Origin: Terriglobia bacterium
GTDB lineage: Bacteria; Acidobacteriota; Terriglobia; Acidiferrales; UBA7541
NCBI GenBank assembly: GCA_020072765.1
Contig: JAIQGD010000001.1
Coordinates: 90,071 to 154,070 of the forward strand
Length of the DNA: 64,000 nt
Reading direction: 5' to 3'
Below are positions 50,659-60,100 of the stretch, in pieces. Within the stretch, counting starts at the first letter, position 1; every line of letters begins with the position of its first letter. The position numbers and the translations under genes are program-made. The notes beneath the pieces were generated by a model. That model had not been told where the DNA came from. It saw only the letters and a list, made by a program, of their open reading frames with translations, and did no database searches.

Positions 50659-51461
50659 CCGCCGCGACGCAGCGTGTCGATGTGGTGGTCGAGATCGGCG
50701 GCCTGCCCATACGGCTGAGTTGCGACGACCCTGCCTTTGTCCACTTGGTGCAAGAGCGTTATGCCGGATATATAAGTGCGGCGAATGACGCCGCTTTCGA
50801 TTTCGAAATTGAGCTCGCCCCGCCGGGCACGGAATCCAGGGATGAAGACGTACGGGTGACATGGGAATCCGGGTGCTGGCTGATGGAGCGGGGCGACTTT
50901 CGCGCCGAGTGGAATCCTTCGACCGGGCAGGGGCGCATCCAGCAGACCCGCAATCCCTATTCACTCGATTCGGTGCTGCGCATCGTGCATACCCTGCTGC
51001 TGGCCCAGAGGGGCGGCTTCCTCCTGCACGCCTCCAGCGCCATCCGCAACGGGCAGGCGTTTCTGTTCTCTGGCGTCTCCGGAGCGGGAAAGACCACGAT
51101 GGCAAGATTGGCTCCTCCCGACGCCGCGATCCTGACGGACGAGATTTCCTATGTGATCCGGCAGGATGGCCGGTACGTTGCGGCGGGAACGCCCTTTTTC
51201 GGCGAGTTGGCGCGGGTGGGAGACAACCTGCGAGCGCCCATCAAGGCATTGTATCTGCTCGCCAAAGGTCCGGAGAACATCATCGAGCCGATCGCACCAG
51301 CCGATGCCGTCCGCGGCTTGCTGGGGAACACGCTGTTTTTCGCGCGCGATCCCGAGTTTGTGAAAATGGTTTTTGATACGGCGTTCGACTTTGTCCGCCA
51401 GGTGCCGGTCCGCCGGCTGACGTTTGCGCCCGATTCCTCGGTCTGGGGGCTGATCGTATGA
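50646..51461 (+). CDS. HPr-kinase-like protein (P-loop) in a RiPP-like operon
   Basis: The 271-residue protein has a beta-rich N-terminal half and a C-terminal HprK-type kinase core. Walker A is G-V-S-G-A-G-K-T-T (143-151), preceded by His128 in L-L-H-A-S-S, the position of the catalytic His region in HprK. Asp165 in L-T-D-E-I-S provides the Walker B type acid. The capping C-terminal segment of true HPr kinases is missing or altered. GTG 50646 with GGAGG five bases upstream is preferred; GTG 50655 overlapping the protease stop is an alternative. HprK-like enzymes modify lasso peptide precursors by phosphorylating the C-terminal Ser; the candidate precursor here ends in Ser56. Confidence 0.75.
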   Translation: MPGVTAATQRVDVVVEIGGLPIRLSCDDPAFVHLVQERYAGYISAANDAAFDFEIELAPPGTESRDEDVRVTWESGCWLMERGDFRAEWNPSTGQGRIQQTRNPYSLDSVLRIVHTLLLAQRGGFLLHASSAIRNGQAFLFSGVSGAGKTTMARLAPPDAAILTDEISYVIRQDGRYVAAGTPFFGELARVGDNLRAPIKALYLLAKGPENIIEPIAPADAVRGLLGNTLFFARDPEFVKMVFDTAFDFVRQVPVRRLTFAPDSSVWGLIV

Positions 51462-51778
51462 CGCGCCCTCGTTATGTGGCCCGCAGCACGGCCATCGCCG
51501 CGCGCGCGCTGGGCGAGGAAACGATGGTGATGTCGGCCACCAATTCCATGCTGTTTACGCTGGACGAAATCGCATCGGTCATCTGGGAGTCGGCGGATGG
51601 AGTGACTCCGCTGGAGCAAATCGTGGCGGACAAGATTTGCACGCAATACGACGTCACGCTGGACGTGGCCTTGCAGGACGCGGAGGCGCTGGTCAAAGGG
51701 CTGGCCGAGCACGGCATCCTGCTGCTTTCGGACGAGCCCCTGGCCTTCTCGGGCCGTTCGCACAAGGAGACGCCATGA
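51458..51778 (+). CDS. PqqD-family peptide chaperone (RiPP recognition element)
   Basis: The 106-residue protein has the PqqD winged-helix pattern: beta strands around S-A-T-N-S-M-L-F-T-L-D-E-I-A-S-V-I-W-E, then helices ending in D-A-E-A-L-V-K-G-L-A-E-H-G-I-L. PqqD domains bind the leader of RiPP precursors and bring it to a radical SAM partner. Its ATG overlaps the upstream TGA by four bases (ATGA) and its TGA overlaps the radical SAM ATG in the same way. The tight coupling and order support a peptide-modification operon. Confidence 0.88.
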   Translation: MTRPRYVARSTAIAARALGEETMVMSATNSMLFTLDEIASVIWESADGVTPLEQIVADKICTQYDVTLDVALQDAEALVKGLAEHGILLLSDEPLAFSGRSHKETP

Positions 51779-52941
51779 GCGGTTTAGCCGCCGAGATGAC
51801 CGCCAAAGCGCTCAAAATGGGCATTCCGCTGAGCGTGCAGCTGGACTTGACCTATCGTTGCAACGAGCGGTGTGTCCATTGCTACCTCGACCATCACGAT
51901 CACGGCGAGATGACGACGACAGAGATTAAGGATCTCCTCGACCAGATGGCGGAGGCCGGCGTCTTCTATCTCACGCTCAGCGGTGGTGAGATCCTGATGC
52001 GCCGGGATTTCTTCGAGATTCTGGAGCACGCGCGCGCGCGGACGTTCTGCGTGAAGCTCAAAACCAACGGAGTCTTGCTGCGGGAAGCGGAAGCCGAGCG
52101 CGTCCGCGCGCTGGGCGTGGAATCGGTGCAAATCAGCGTTTATTCGCACCGCCCGGAGGTGCACGACGCCATTACCAAGATGCCCGGCTCGCTGCGCCAG
52201 TCGATCGAGGCGGCGCGCTTATTGCGCAGGCACGGCCTGCACGTCGTCCTGTCGAATGTGCTGATGGTTCACAACGTTCGGGATTATCACGGGGTCAAGG
52301 CGCTGGCGGCGGAACTGGGGGCGCAGTTCCTGATGGATCCGACGATTACTCCCATGATGGATGGAGACCGATCCATCCTCGCATTGAATGTGGACGAGGC
52401 GGCATTGCGCGAGGTGTTCCGCAACGAAGAAGTGGCTGGGAACGTGGAGGAATTCTGCGCTCCTCCGCGGAGTTTCGACGAGGAAGACCTGGACATGCTG
52501 CCGTGCAGCGCCGGGCACACGGCGTGCTACGTCTCTCCGTACGGAGACGTTTATCCCTGCGTCCAGTTTCCTCTGCCCAGCGGCAACGTGCGGCGAACCA
52601 AGTTTGCGGACATTTGGCGCGATTCCCCGCAACTGAAGGAGGTTCGGTCCATCACGCTGGGCGACATGCCCACGTGCTCCCGCTGCACACATGGCAAGAC
52701 CTGCACGCGGTGTCCGGGACTGGCGTTCATGGAAGGAAATATGCGCGGACCTTCTCACCAGGACTGCGAAAAATCCTACGCGCGGACCGGGATTGCCTGC
52801 GAGAACCTGCAAGCGAAGAAAGCGGCCCGGCAACCTCTGCCGTCCGGGCCCTTGGTTCAGATACAGATCTGGCAGCCCGCCCCGTGCACGATGCCGGCCA
52901 ACGCGCCGGATAGCCATGGCGTGGATGCAGGGCTGCGGTAA
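51775..52941 (+). CDS. Radical SAM/SPASM peptide-modifying enzyme
   Basis: The 388-residue enzyme has a radical SAM cluster C29-x3-C33-x2-C36 and a GGE-type motif (S-G-G-E-I at about 69-73). The C-terminal SPASM region contains Cys244, 251, 262, 301, 304, 310, 313 and 331, enough for two auxiliary 4Fe-4S clusters. It resembles PqqE, AlbA and other RiPP maturases. The likely substrate is the peptide encoded at 49955, presented by PqqD. Known chemistries of this family include C-C and C-S (sactipeptide/thioether) bonds and epimerisation; which applies cannot be read off. AAGGAGACGCC lies before ATG 51775. The stop is 27 bases from the end of the convergent NRPS gene. Confidence 0.9.
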   Translation: MSGLAAEMTAKALKMGIPLSVQLDLTYRCNERCVHCYLDHHDHGEMTTTEIKDLLDQMAEAGVFYLTLSGGEILMRRDFFEILEHARARTFCVKLKTNGVLLREAEAERVRALGVESVQISVYSHRPEVHDAITKMPGSLRQSIEAARLLRRHGLHVVLSNVLMVHNVRDYHGVKALAAELGAQFLMDPTITPMMDGDRSILALNVDEAALREVFRNEEVAGNVEEFCAPPRSFDEEDLDMLPCSAGHTACYVSPYGDVYPCVQFPLPSGNVRRTKFADIWRDSPQLKEVRSITLGDMPTCSRCTHGKTCTRCPGLAFMEGNMRGPSHQDCEKSYARTGIACENLQAKKAARQPLPSGPLVQIQIWQPAPCTMPANAPDSHGVDAGLR

Positions 52942-52968
52942 CTTCGGCGGCCGGCACGCGGACCCACG

Positions 52969-55900
52969 TCAGTCGGCGACGGCCACAGGAAGTTCGGCGC
53001 CCTGGGAAACGGCCCGGTCGATTCGCTCCTTGAGCTTCTGCGCCAGGGTTTGCACGTAGGGTTCGACGAAGATGCCTCCCGGGTCGACGGGCAATTCGAC
53101 CACCTCCACACCACCCTCGGCGACTTCGCCCCAACCATTAAGGGGATCGCGCAGAAAAGCGTAATTCCTCCGCGGCTTACAAAGCGTCATGGCCCCTGGA
53201 AACGCATGGGGCGCATAGGCCAGGAAGGCGCGGTCGTTGATGTCCTCGATGAACTCTTCCCGGGGCCCGGAAACGTCCCGATGAGGATTCAACTTGAACA
53301 GGTGGTTGATTCGGATGTGCCATCGTTCAATTTCTCTTCGAAGGGCAATCTTTGATTTGTCGGTAAGGTAGGACACCTGGGTTTTGAAGTTCAGACGCAT
53401 GACGTTTGACCAGTGAAACTGGATCTTCTGTCCCGTGTGCCGAACTCTCTCTTGCAGGCTGAACTGGAATGGAACTCCATTGAGATTGTGGGCATCAATC
53501 ACAAAGAGCAGATTCACCTGCTGCCCGTCTCGCACCAGCCGTTGTGCCATTTCAACGGCGACTTGTCCGCCCATACAAAATCCGCCCAGATAGTACGGTC
53601 CTTCGGGCTGTAACTCGCGTATCTCGTGCAGGTACGTCGCTGCCATCGTTTCCACGGTCGTCAAGCAATCGGTCTTTCCGTCGAGGCCCCGGGCTTGCAG
53701 GCCATAAAATGGATAGTCCGCGCCCAAGTGACGAGCCAGTTCGCGGTAAATCAGCACGTTGCCGCCGCCTCCGTGCACGCAAAAAAACGGCGGCTTGCTT
53801 CCCCCGGGCTGCATCGGGACCAAGGAGGTCCAGCGCGGCGACCAGCCGTCTTTCCGAAGGACGTCGGCCAGCTTTTCCACCGTCGGCGCCTGCAGGAGAA
53901 CGGACAACGGGAGGCTGCGTCCGAATAACGTTCGCATCTCCGAGAAGAGACGGACGGCGACCAAAGAATTCCCGCCGAGATCGAAGAAGTTGTCCCGCAA
54001 GCCAATGGGCCGGACCCCAAGGACCTTCTCCCACAGATGGATCAGCTGCAGATCCAGCGCATCGCGAAACATCGGAGAGGCCGACTCGACGGTGGCCGCG
54101 GAGCGCGCAGGCGCCGGCAGAGCCTTGCGATCCACCTTCCCGTTGGGCGTCAACGGAAAACGATCCAGCATTACCATGGCTGAAGGAACCATGTACTCCG
54201 GCAGTTGGACGCGCAGCCGCTCCCGCAGTTCGGCCGAATCCACGAACATTCCCGGCTGGGCCACTACATATCCCACCAAGCGCTTCTCCCCCGGAGTATC
54301 TTCCCGGACGACCACGACGCACAGGTCCACTCCCGGCTGTTCCTGCAGGCGCGCTTCAATTTCTCCCAGCTCAATCCGGTAGCCTTGCACCTTGATTTGA
54401 AAATCTTCCCGGCCCAGGAACTCGATATTGCCATCGGGCCAGAATCTCCCCAGGTCTCCGGTTCGGTACAAGCGTTGGCCGTCCGCGGGGTTCACGATAA
54501 AGCTGGCATTGGTTTTCTGCTCGTCGTGCAGGTATCCCTTTGCCAACCCGACTCCGCCGATGTACAGGTTTCCCGTCACCCACGTGGGGCATGGCGCGAG
54601 AACCGGATTCATCACATGAAAACTCTGGTTGCGCATTGCCTTCCCATAGGGAATGCTTTTCCAATTCGGATCGACTTTTCCAATGGGAAACAGAATCGAC
54701 CAGATCGAGGCCTCGGTCGCTCCGCCCAGGCTCACGACACTCACGTTGGGCCACAGGCGCCGCACCTGGTCCGTCAGGCCGAGCGGAATCCAGTCTCCGC
54801 TCATCATGACTAATCGCAACGATTCGCCGAGTCCTCCCGGTATCCCGGCCTGCTCCACGAGCAATTGCATCAAGGCCGGCACCGTGTCCCACAGCGTCAC
54901 CTGTTCCGCAACAATCAGATCGGCCCAGTGCCGGGGATCATAGGCCAGATCCGCGGCGGGCATCACGATCGTTCCCCCCGCCGCCAAGAGCCCGAACACG
55001 TCGTAGACCGAAAGGTCGAAGCTGAGCCGCGAAAGAGCGAGCACGCGGTCGTGCGGGCCAACCCCAAATCGTCGATTGATGTCGAGCACCGTGTTCAGGG
55101 CGCCACGGTGGTCAATCATCACACCCTTGGGCAATCCGGTTGAGCCGGAGGTATAAATCACGTACGCGAGATCTTCCGGCTTTTGCCGCCGCCGGTCGAA
55201 CGGTTCGCCGGCATCGGCCGGGTTCAACTGATCGACCTCGAACGACTCGATGGCCGCGGGCACGCTCAGACGGGTTCGCAGAGCGGACTGCGTCAACACC
55301 ACTCTTACCTTCCCGTGCTCGAGCAGGTAGCGCTGGCGTTCGGCGGGCAATTCCGCATCAATGGGGAGATAGGCGGCCCCCGCCAGGTGAATCCCCAAAA
55401 CGGCTACGATCTGCTCCCAGCCCTTCTCCATCAGGACGGCGACCAATTCGTTCGGCTGGACCTGGCAGCGCAGCAATTCCTGTTCGATCCGGCACGCGTG
55501 CCGGTAGACCTCCCGGTACGTCAGGCGGCGAGTCGGGGTGCAGACGGCGAGCTGTTCGGGACGTTCCGCAACCTGTTTGAGAAAGGGCGTGTGCAACAAG
55601 TCGGCGGTTAGCGGCGCGGTAGTATTGTTCGCGGCTCGACGCACGGCCAGTTGCGCCGCCGGGATCAGTCGGCGCGCATTTTCCGCTAGGGTCCGCTGCC
55701 AGGAGGGCTCGTCGGCGGCCAGATCGATCAACAGGCGCTGATAAGCTTCGAACACGTCGTCCAGCAGACCCGCGGGAAACAGATCTTCCACCGCATCCCA
55801 ATCAATGCAGAGTGAGCCCTGATCCTCATGCACCATCAAGTCGAGATACACCTGGGGTGTCTGGGTGATGCCATAAACAGGCCGGCCCAGGCGGCTGATC

Positions 55901-57135
55901 CACGCGACGCCATCGGGGCGTTCGCCCAGATTCAGCAGACTGGTAAACACGACGGGCATGCGGGCGGTTGGTCCGACATGCTGAAAGCGCGAAAGCTCTC
56001 GCATCACCTGAACGCCGGTGAAGTAACGGTGATCGAGATCTTGCCAGAGCCTCTCCTGCTGCTGACGCGCGCGCGCCGCAAAGGTCGCCGGTGCCGAGTT
56101 ATCCAGCTCCAAAAGATTGACCGAGGTGAAGTCGCCGATGATGGAATTCGCTTGCGGATGCAAGGGCAGGCGGTTGAACAAGGTGAGGTTGATGGTGAAG
56201 CGCGGGTTCTTGCTCCAGATCGCGAGCACTTCCGCATACGCCGCCAGCAACGTTCCCACGGGCGTCGAGTGGAAACGCGCAGCCTTTTCTTTCAGACTCT
56301 GCCAGGCCGCCGGTTCCAGGCTCGCGGAACGGCGCTTGAATACGGGCCGAGAAATCGATGAGGGATTTTTCTCTAAGGGCAATTCCGGCGAGGGCGGCAG
56401 GGTCGGCACGCGATTGGCCCAGTAGTCTCGAGACTCGCGAAATGCATCGGTCTGTTCCAGAGAGGCGACGGCATGCACATAGTCCCGGAAGGACAGCTCG
56501 ATCGGAGGAAGAGTGGCCTCAGGGTGATGATAGAGCTGCATCAGCTCCTGAAACAGGATTTCGAAGCTGCGGCCGTCGCCAATCAGCAGGTCGGTGCTGA
56601 TGTGCAGCCGGCTGCGTTGCGCATCCAGCAGAGAGGCGCGAAACTCGAACAGAGGCCACTGGTCCGACGGGTGGACTTTGTGGGACAACTCCGCTCGGAT
56701 GGAGTCCAGCCGGGCCGCTGCCGCGACGCCATCCAGTGCGCGCAAATCGTTGACTTCGATCTGATAGGGAGGCGTCGACGGCAGAATCTGCTGACGACCC
56801 TCGGGCAAAATGATGCACCGCAGCATCTCATGCCGCTCGATTATTCTCTGCAAGGCCGCTTCGAAACGCTCCCGGTCCCAATTCTCCACATCGACTTCGG
56901 CGTAGCCGTGACACGAGATGTTTCCCAGTTCCATCCCTTCGGAACGGCCGAACAAGTACGCTTGCTGGAGATCGGTCAGGGGGAAGGGTTGAAAACGATT
57001 CGGCACGTCCGGATGAACGGCCACCAGACCGGGGGCTTTGTTCGACGCGGCTTGGCGTTTGGCCGCGGACAAGCGCGACGCAAGTTGCGTCCGCTCTTCC
57101 GGAGAAAGACCATCCAATTTACTCGGCGGTTTCAA
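52969..57135 (-). CDS. NRPS: heterocyclisation (Cy) - adenylation (Cys-like) - PCP - thioesterase
   Basis: The 1388-residue protein starts with a Cy domain: D182-x4-D187-x2-S190 replaces the HHxxxDG of condensation domains. The A domain follows (about 515-1010) with Y-T-S-G-S-T-G-L-P-K-G. Its specificity residues read D707, L708, Y711, D750, M777, S779, L803, I811, W812, close to the Cys code DLYNLSLIW. The PCP Ser is 1057. A type I thioesterase ends the protein; its nucleophile elbow is G-F-C1187-M-G-G (Cys, not Ser), Asp1214 is kept, and the usual C-terminal His is not found. The start is TTG 57135 with the AAAGGAG at the end of NRPS1 rather far upstream. It acts after the protein encoded upstream. 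Confidence 0.88.
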   Translation of the reverse strand: MKPPSKLDGLSPEERTQLASRLSAAKRQAASNKAPGLVAVHPDVPNRFQPFPLTDLQQAYLFGRSEGMELGNISCHGYAEVDVENWDRERFEAALQRIIERHEMLRCIILPEGRQQILPSTPPYQIEVNDLRALDGVAAAARLDSIRAELSHKVHPSDQWPLFEFRASLLDAQRSRLHISTDLLIGDGRSFEILFQELMQLYHHPEATLPPIELSFRDYVHAVASLEQTDAFRESRDYWANRVPTLPPSPELPLEKNPSSISRPVFKRRSASLEPAAWQSLKEKAARFHSTPVGTLLAAYAEVLAIWSKNPRFTINLTLFNRLPLHPQANSIIGDFTSVNLLELDNSAPATFAARARQQQERLWQDLDHRYFTGVQVMRELSRFQHVGPTARMPVVFTSLLNLGERPDGVAWISRLGRPVYGITQTPQVYLDLMVHEDQGSLCIDWDAVEDLFPAGLLDDVFEAYQRLLIDLAADEPSWQRTLAENARRLIPAAQLAVRRAANNTTAPLTADLLHTPFLKQVAERPEQLAVCTPTRRLTYREVYRHACRIEQELLRCQVQPNELVAVLMEKGWEQIVAVLGIHLAGAAYLPIDAELPAERQRYLLEHGKVRVVLTQSALRTRLSVPAAIESFEVDQLNPADAGEPFDRRRQKPEDLAYVIYTSGSTGLPKGVMIDHRGALNTVLDINRRFGVGPHDRVLALSRLSFDLSVYDVFGLLAAGGTIVMPAADLAYDPRHWADLIVAEQVTLWDTVPALMQLLVEQAGIPGGLGESLRLVMMSGDWIPLGLTDQVRRLWPNVSVVSLGGATEASIWSILFPIGKVDPNWKSIPYGKAMRNQSFHVMNPVLAPCPTWVTGNLYIGGVGLAKGYLHDEQKTNASFIVNPADGQRLYRTGDLGRFWPDGNIEFLGREDFQIKVQGYRIELGEIEARLQEQPGVDLCVVVVREDTPGEKRLVGYVVAQPGMFVDSAELRERLRVQLPEYMVPSAMVMLDRFPLTPNGKVDRKALPAPARSAATVESASPMFRDALDLQLIHLWEKVLGVRPIGLRDNFFDLGGNSLVAVRLFSEMRTLFGRSLPLSVLLQAPTVEKLADVLRKDGWSPRWTSLVPMQPGGSKPPFFCVHGGGGNVLIYRELARHLGADYPFYGLQARGLDGKTDCLTTVETMAATYLHEIRELQPEGPYYLGGFCMGGQVAVEMAQRLVRDGQQVNLLFVIDAHNLNGVPFQFSLQERVRHTGQKIQFHWSNVMRLNFKTQVSYLTDKSKIALRREIERWHIRINHLFKLNPHRDVSGPREEFIEDINDRAFLAYAPHAFPGAMTLCKPRRNYAFLRDPLNGWGEVAEGGVEVVELPVDPGGIFVEPYVQTLAQKLKERIDRAVSQGAELPVAVAD

Positions 57136-57149
57136 GGAGGCGTATTATC

Positions 57150-60100
57150 TCACTCCTTTGCCTGGCCACGGGGACCCTTCGCCTCCGCTTGGCTAACCAC
57201 AGAACGCTCTCTGCCTTGCATTACCTCGGACACCAAATCGTCCAGCACACTCTCATCCGCCTGCTCCATCACCATGTCTTCCAGCCGCTTGGCCTGCTCG
57301 CTGAGCACGGGACACTGCACAAACATCCGGAGGGGGAAGTCCACCTGAAATTCCTGCTGGCTCTGGAAGGCGATCTTCAAAGCCGCCAGGGAATGACCGC
57401 CCAGCGCGAAGAAGTCATCGTGGCGGCGGACGCGATGCAGGCCGAGCGCTTCGGCCCAAGCCTTCGCGAGAAACTCCTCGAACGCGCCTCGGGGATCGTC
57501 GCCCGGGCCGGCGGAAAGGCTGACGGGAAGTGAAATGGGCGGCAGCGCCTTGCGATCAATCTTTCCATTCGCGGTGAGCGGCAAGCGATCCATCAAGATG
57601 AAATGAGATGGCACCATGTAGTCGGGCAAGGTGGCCTCGAGTGCGCTCCGCAGCGACTCTGGAGAGACGGTTTGCCCCGGCCTCGCAACGCAATAGGCGG
57701 TCAGAATGTTGTCTCCCTGGTGGTCCGACTGTGCCATCACGACCGCCTGTTGCACACGGGGTTGCTGCTCGAGCGCGGCCTCGATTTCGCCCAGCTCCAC
57801 GCGAAACCCACGGACTTTAACTTGCAAGTCCGCGCGGCCCAGAAATTCCAGATTTCCGTCCGGCAGGAAGCGCGCCAAATCTCCCGTGCGGTAGAGCCGG
57901 CCCTGCGGACGGAACGGGTCACTGAGGAATCGCTCCGCGGTCAATTCGGGGCGATGCAGATACCCGCGGACGACCCCCTCTCCTCCGACAAACAGTTCGC
58001 CGATTCCTCCCGGAGGAACGAGCTGGAGCTGGGAATCCAAAACGTAGACCTGCGAATTCACAATGGGCTTCCCGATCGGAATATTGCTTCGCTGTTCCTG
58101 GACCCGATAGACCGTGGACCAGATGGCGGTCTCGGTCGGTCCGTACATGTTGTAGAGCTCGCCTGTAAACGATTGGCGCAGCGACGCGACCAGCGAAGCC
58201 GGCAGCGCCTCGCCGCCGACGAGAATCGTCTTCAACGTGCCGAGCGCATCGAGCGATGGCGCGTCGGCAGCCAGCGCGCACAGCAACGATGGCGTGGATT
58301 GCAGGTGCGTCACGCCCTGGCGGTGGATTTCCGCCGGGATTTTGTCCGAGCTTCCTTCGCCATGAATCACCACGCGAAATCCCCGCGCGAGCGTCCAGAG
58401 CAACTCCAAGACCGAGATGTCAAAGCAGATGCTGGTCACCGCCAGCCACACGCCGGGTTCGGCGCCGATGGCGCGGTCCATGCCCATGAAGAAATTGACG
58501 ACGTTGCGGTGCTCGACCATCACGCCCTTGGGCTTGCCCGTCGAGCCGGACGTGTAGATCACATAGGCCAGATCGTTTCCCGCCGGCGAGGAGGCCACAG
58601 GAGCCGCACTCTGCATTGCGATGGCTTCGGCGTCGCCATCCAACGAAATGATGCGCGCCGCACTGGCGGGGAGGAGGCCGCGTCTCCGCTCCGTGGTGAG
58701 GATGAAACCGAGTTGTGAATCCTCGATGACCATGGCAATGCGCGCACTCGGGTAACTCGGATCCAGGGGCACGTAGGCGCCCCCCGCCTTCAGTACACCC
58801 AGAATCCCCACGACCATTTCGATGGATCGCTCCACGTACAAGCCCACAAGCACATCGGGGCCGACGCCCAGCGCCGCCAAGTGATGCGCGAGCTGGTTGG
58901 CGCGGCGGTTGAGTTCGCCGTAGGTAAGCGTCTGCTGCTCGAACACCAACGCCACCTGATTGGGCGTCCGTAGCGCCTGCTCTTCAATCAATTGGTGCAG
59001 GCCGAGAGTTTTCCCAGGACATTCCGCAGCCGTGTCGTTCCAGTCCACCAGCAGCTGTTGACGTTCGGCCTCGGTAAGGATGGGCAACTCGGAGATGCTG
59101 CGATCCGGAGCAGCGACGCCGGCTTCCAGAAGCCTCGCGTAGTGGGTGGTCAGGCGCCGGATGGTGGCCGCTTCGAACAGATCGGTGCTGTACTCGATCA
59201 ATCCATCGAGACCGTTCTCGTCTTCCGAAAGGATCAGCGTCAGATCGAACTTCGAAGTGCCGGTCTCCAACTCGCGATTGCCGGACACCTTGGAAACCTG
59301 GGAAATCCCGTCCGGGTTGTGGAGAATGAACATGACCTGAAACAGGGGCGTGCGGCTCGGGTCGCGGTCCGGCGCCAATTCCGCCACCAGATGCTTGAAC
59401 GGCACGTCCGGATGAGCGTAAGCGCCCAGGGCGCGTTCGCGCACTTGATGCAACAACGAGAGGAAATTCTGGCGCTCACTGAATTTCGCGCGCAAAAGCA
59501 CGGTGTTCAGGAATAAGCCGATCAGGTTTTCGGTCTCGCTGTGCGTCCGGCCGGAGATCGGCGTCCCAACGATGATGTCATCCTGGCCGGTGTAGCGGTA
59601 CAACAAAGCCATGAAGCCGGCCTCAAGAATCATGAACAGAGTGGCCTGCTGTTGCCGGCCCAGACCTTTCAACTGATCCAGGATCTTTCCGGGCAGACGG
59701 AAGGTTTCGGTCGCGCCCCGAAAGCTTCCTATCGCCGGACGCGGCTTGTCGGTCGGCAATTCCAAGATGAAGGGCGCCCCGGCCAGTTCCCTTTTCCAAT
59801 ACGCAGTCTGTTTGTCCAGCACCTCGCCCTGCAGCCACCGGCGCTGCCAGCCAGCAAAGTCCGTGTATTGGATGGGCAATTCAGGCAGGGGGGAGGGCCG
59901 CCCTTGTGAAAAGGCGTCGTAAAGCTGTTTGAGTTCCTGGTGAACGACCTCCATGGACCATTCGTCCGCGAGAATGTGGTGAGTCGTAAGCAGCAGCCGG
60001 TGTTCGTGGGCAGACAGGTGAACCATGGTGGCGCGAAGCAGGGGGGCCTGGGACAAGTCGAACGGTTTTCGTCCCTGTTCGGCCACGACAGAGGCCCATG

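Noticed and set aside
49955..52941. Lasso peptide cluster
   Set aside because: PqqD-like and HprK-like proteins are shared with some lasso clusters, but there is no asparagine-synthetase-like cyclase and no transglutaminase-type B2 protease. The radical SAM/SPASM enzyme points to another RiPP class.
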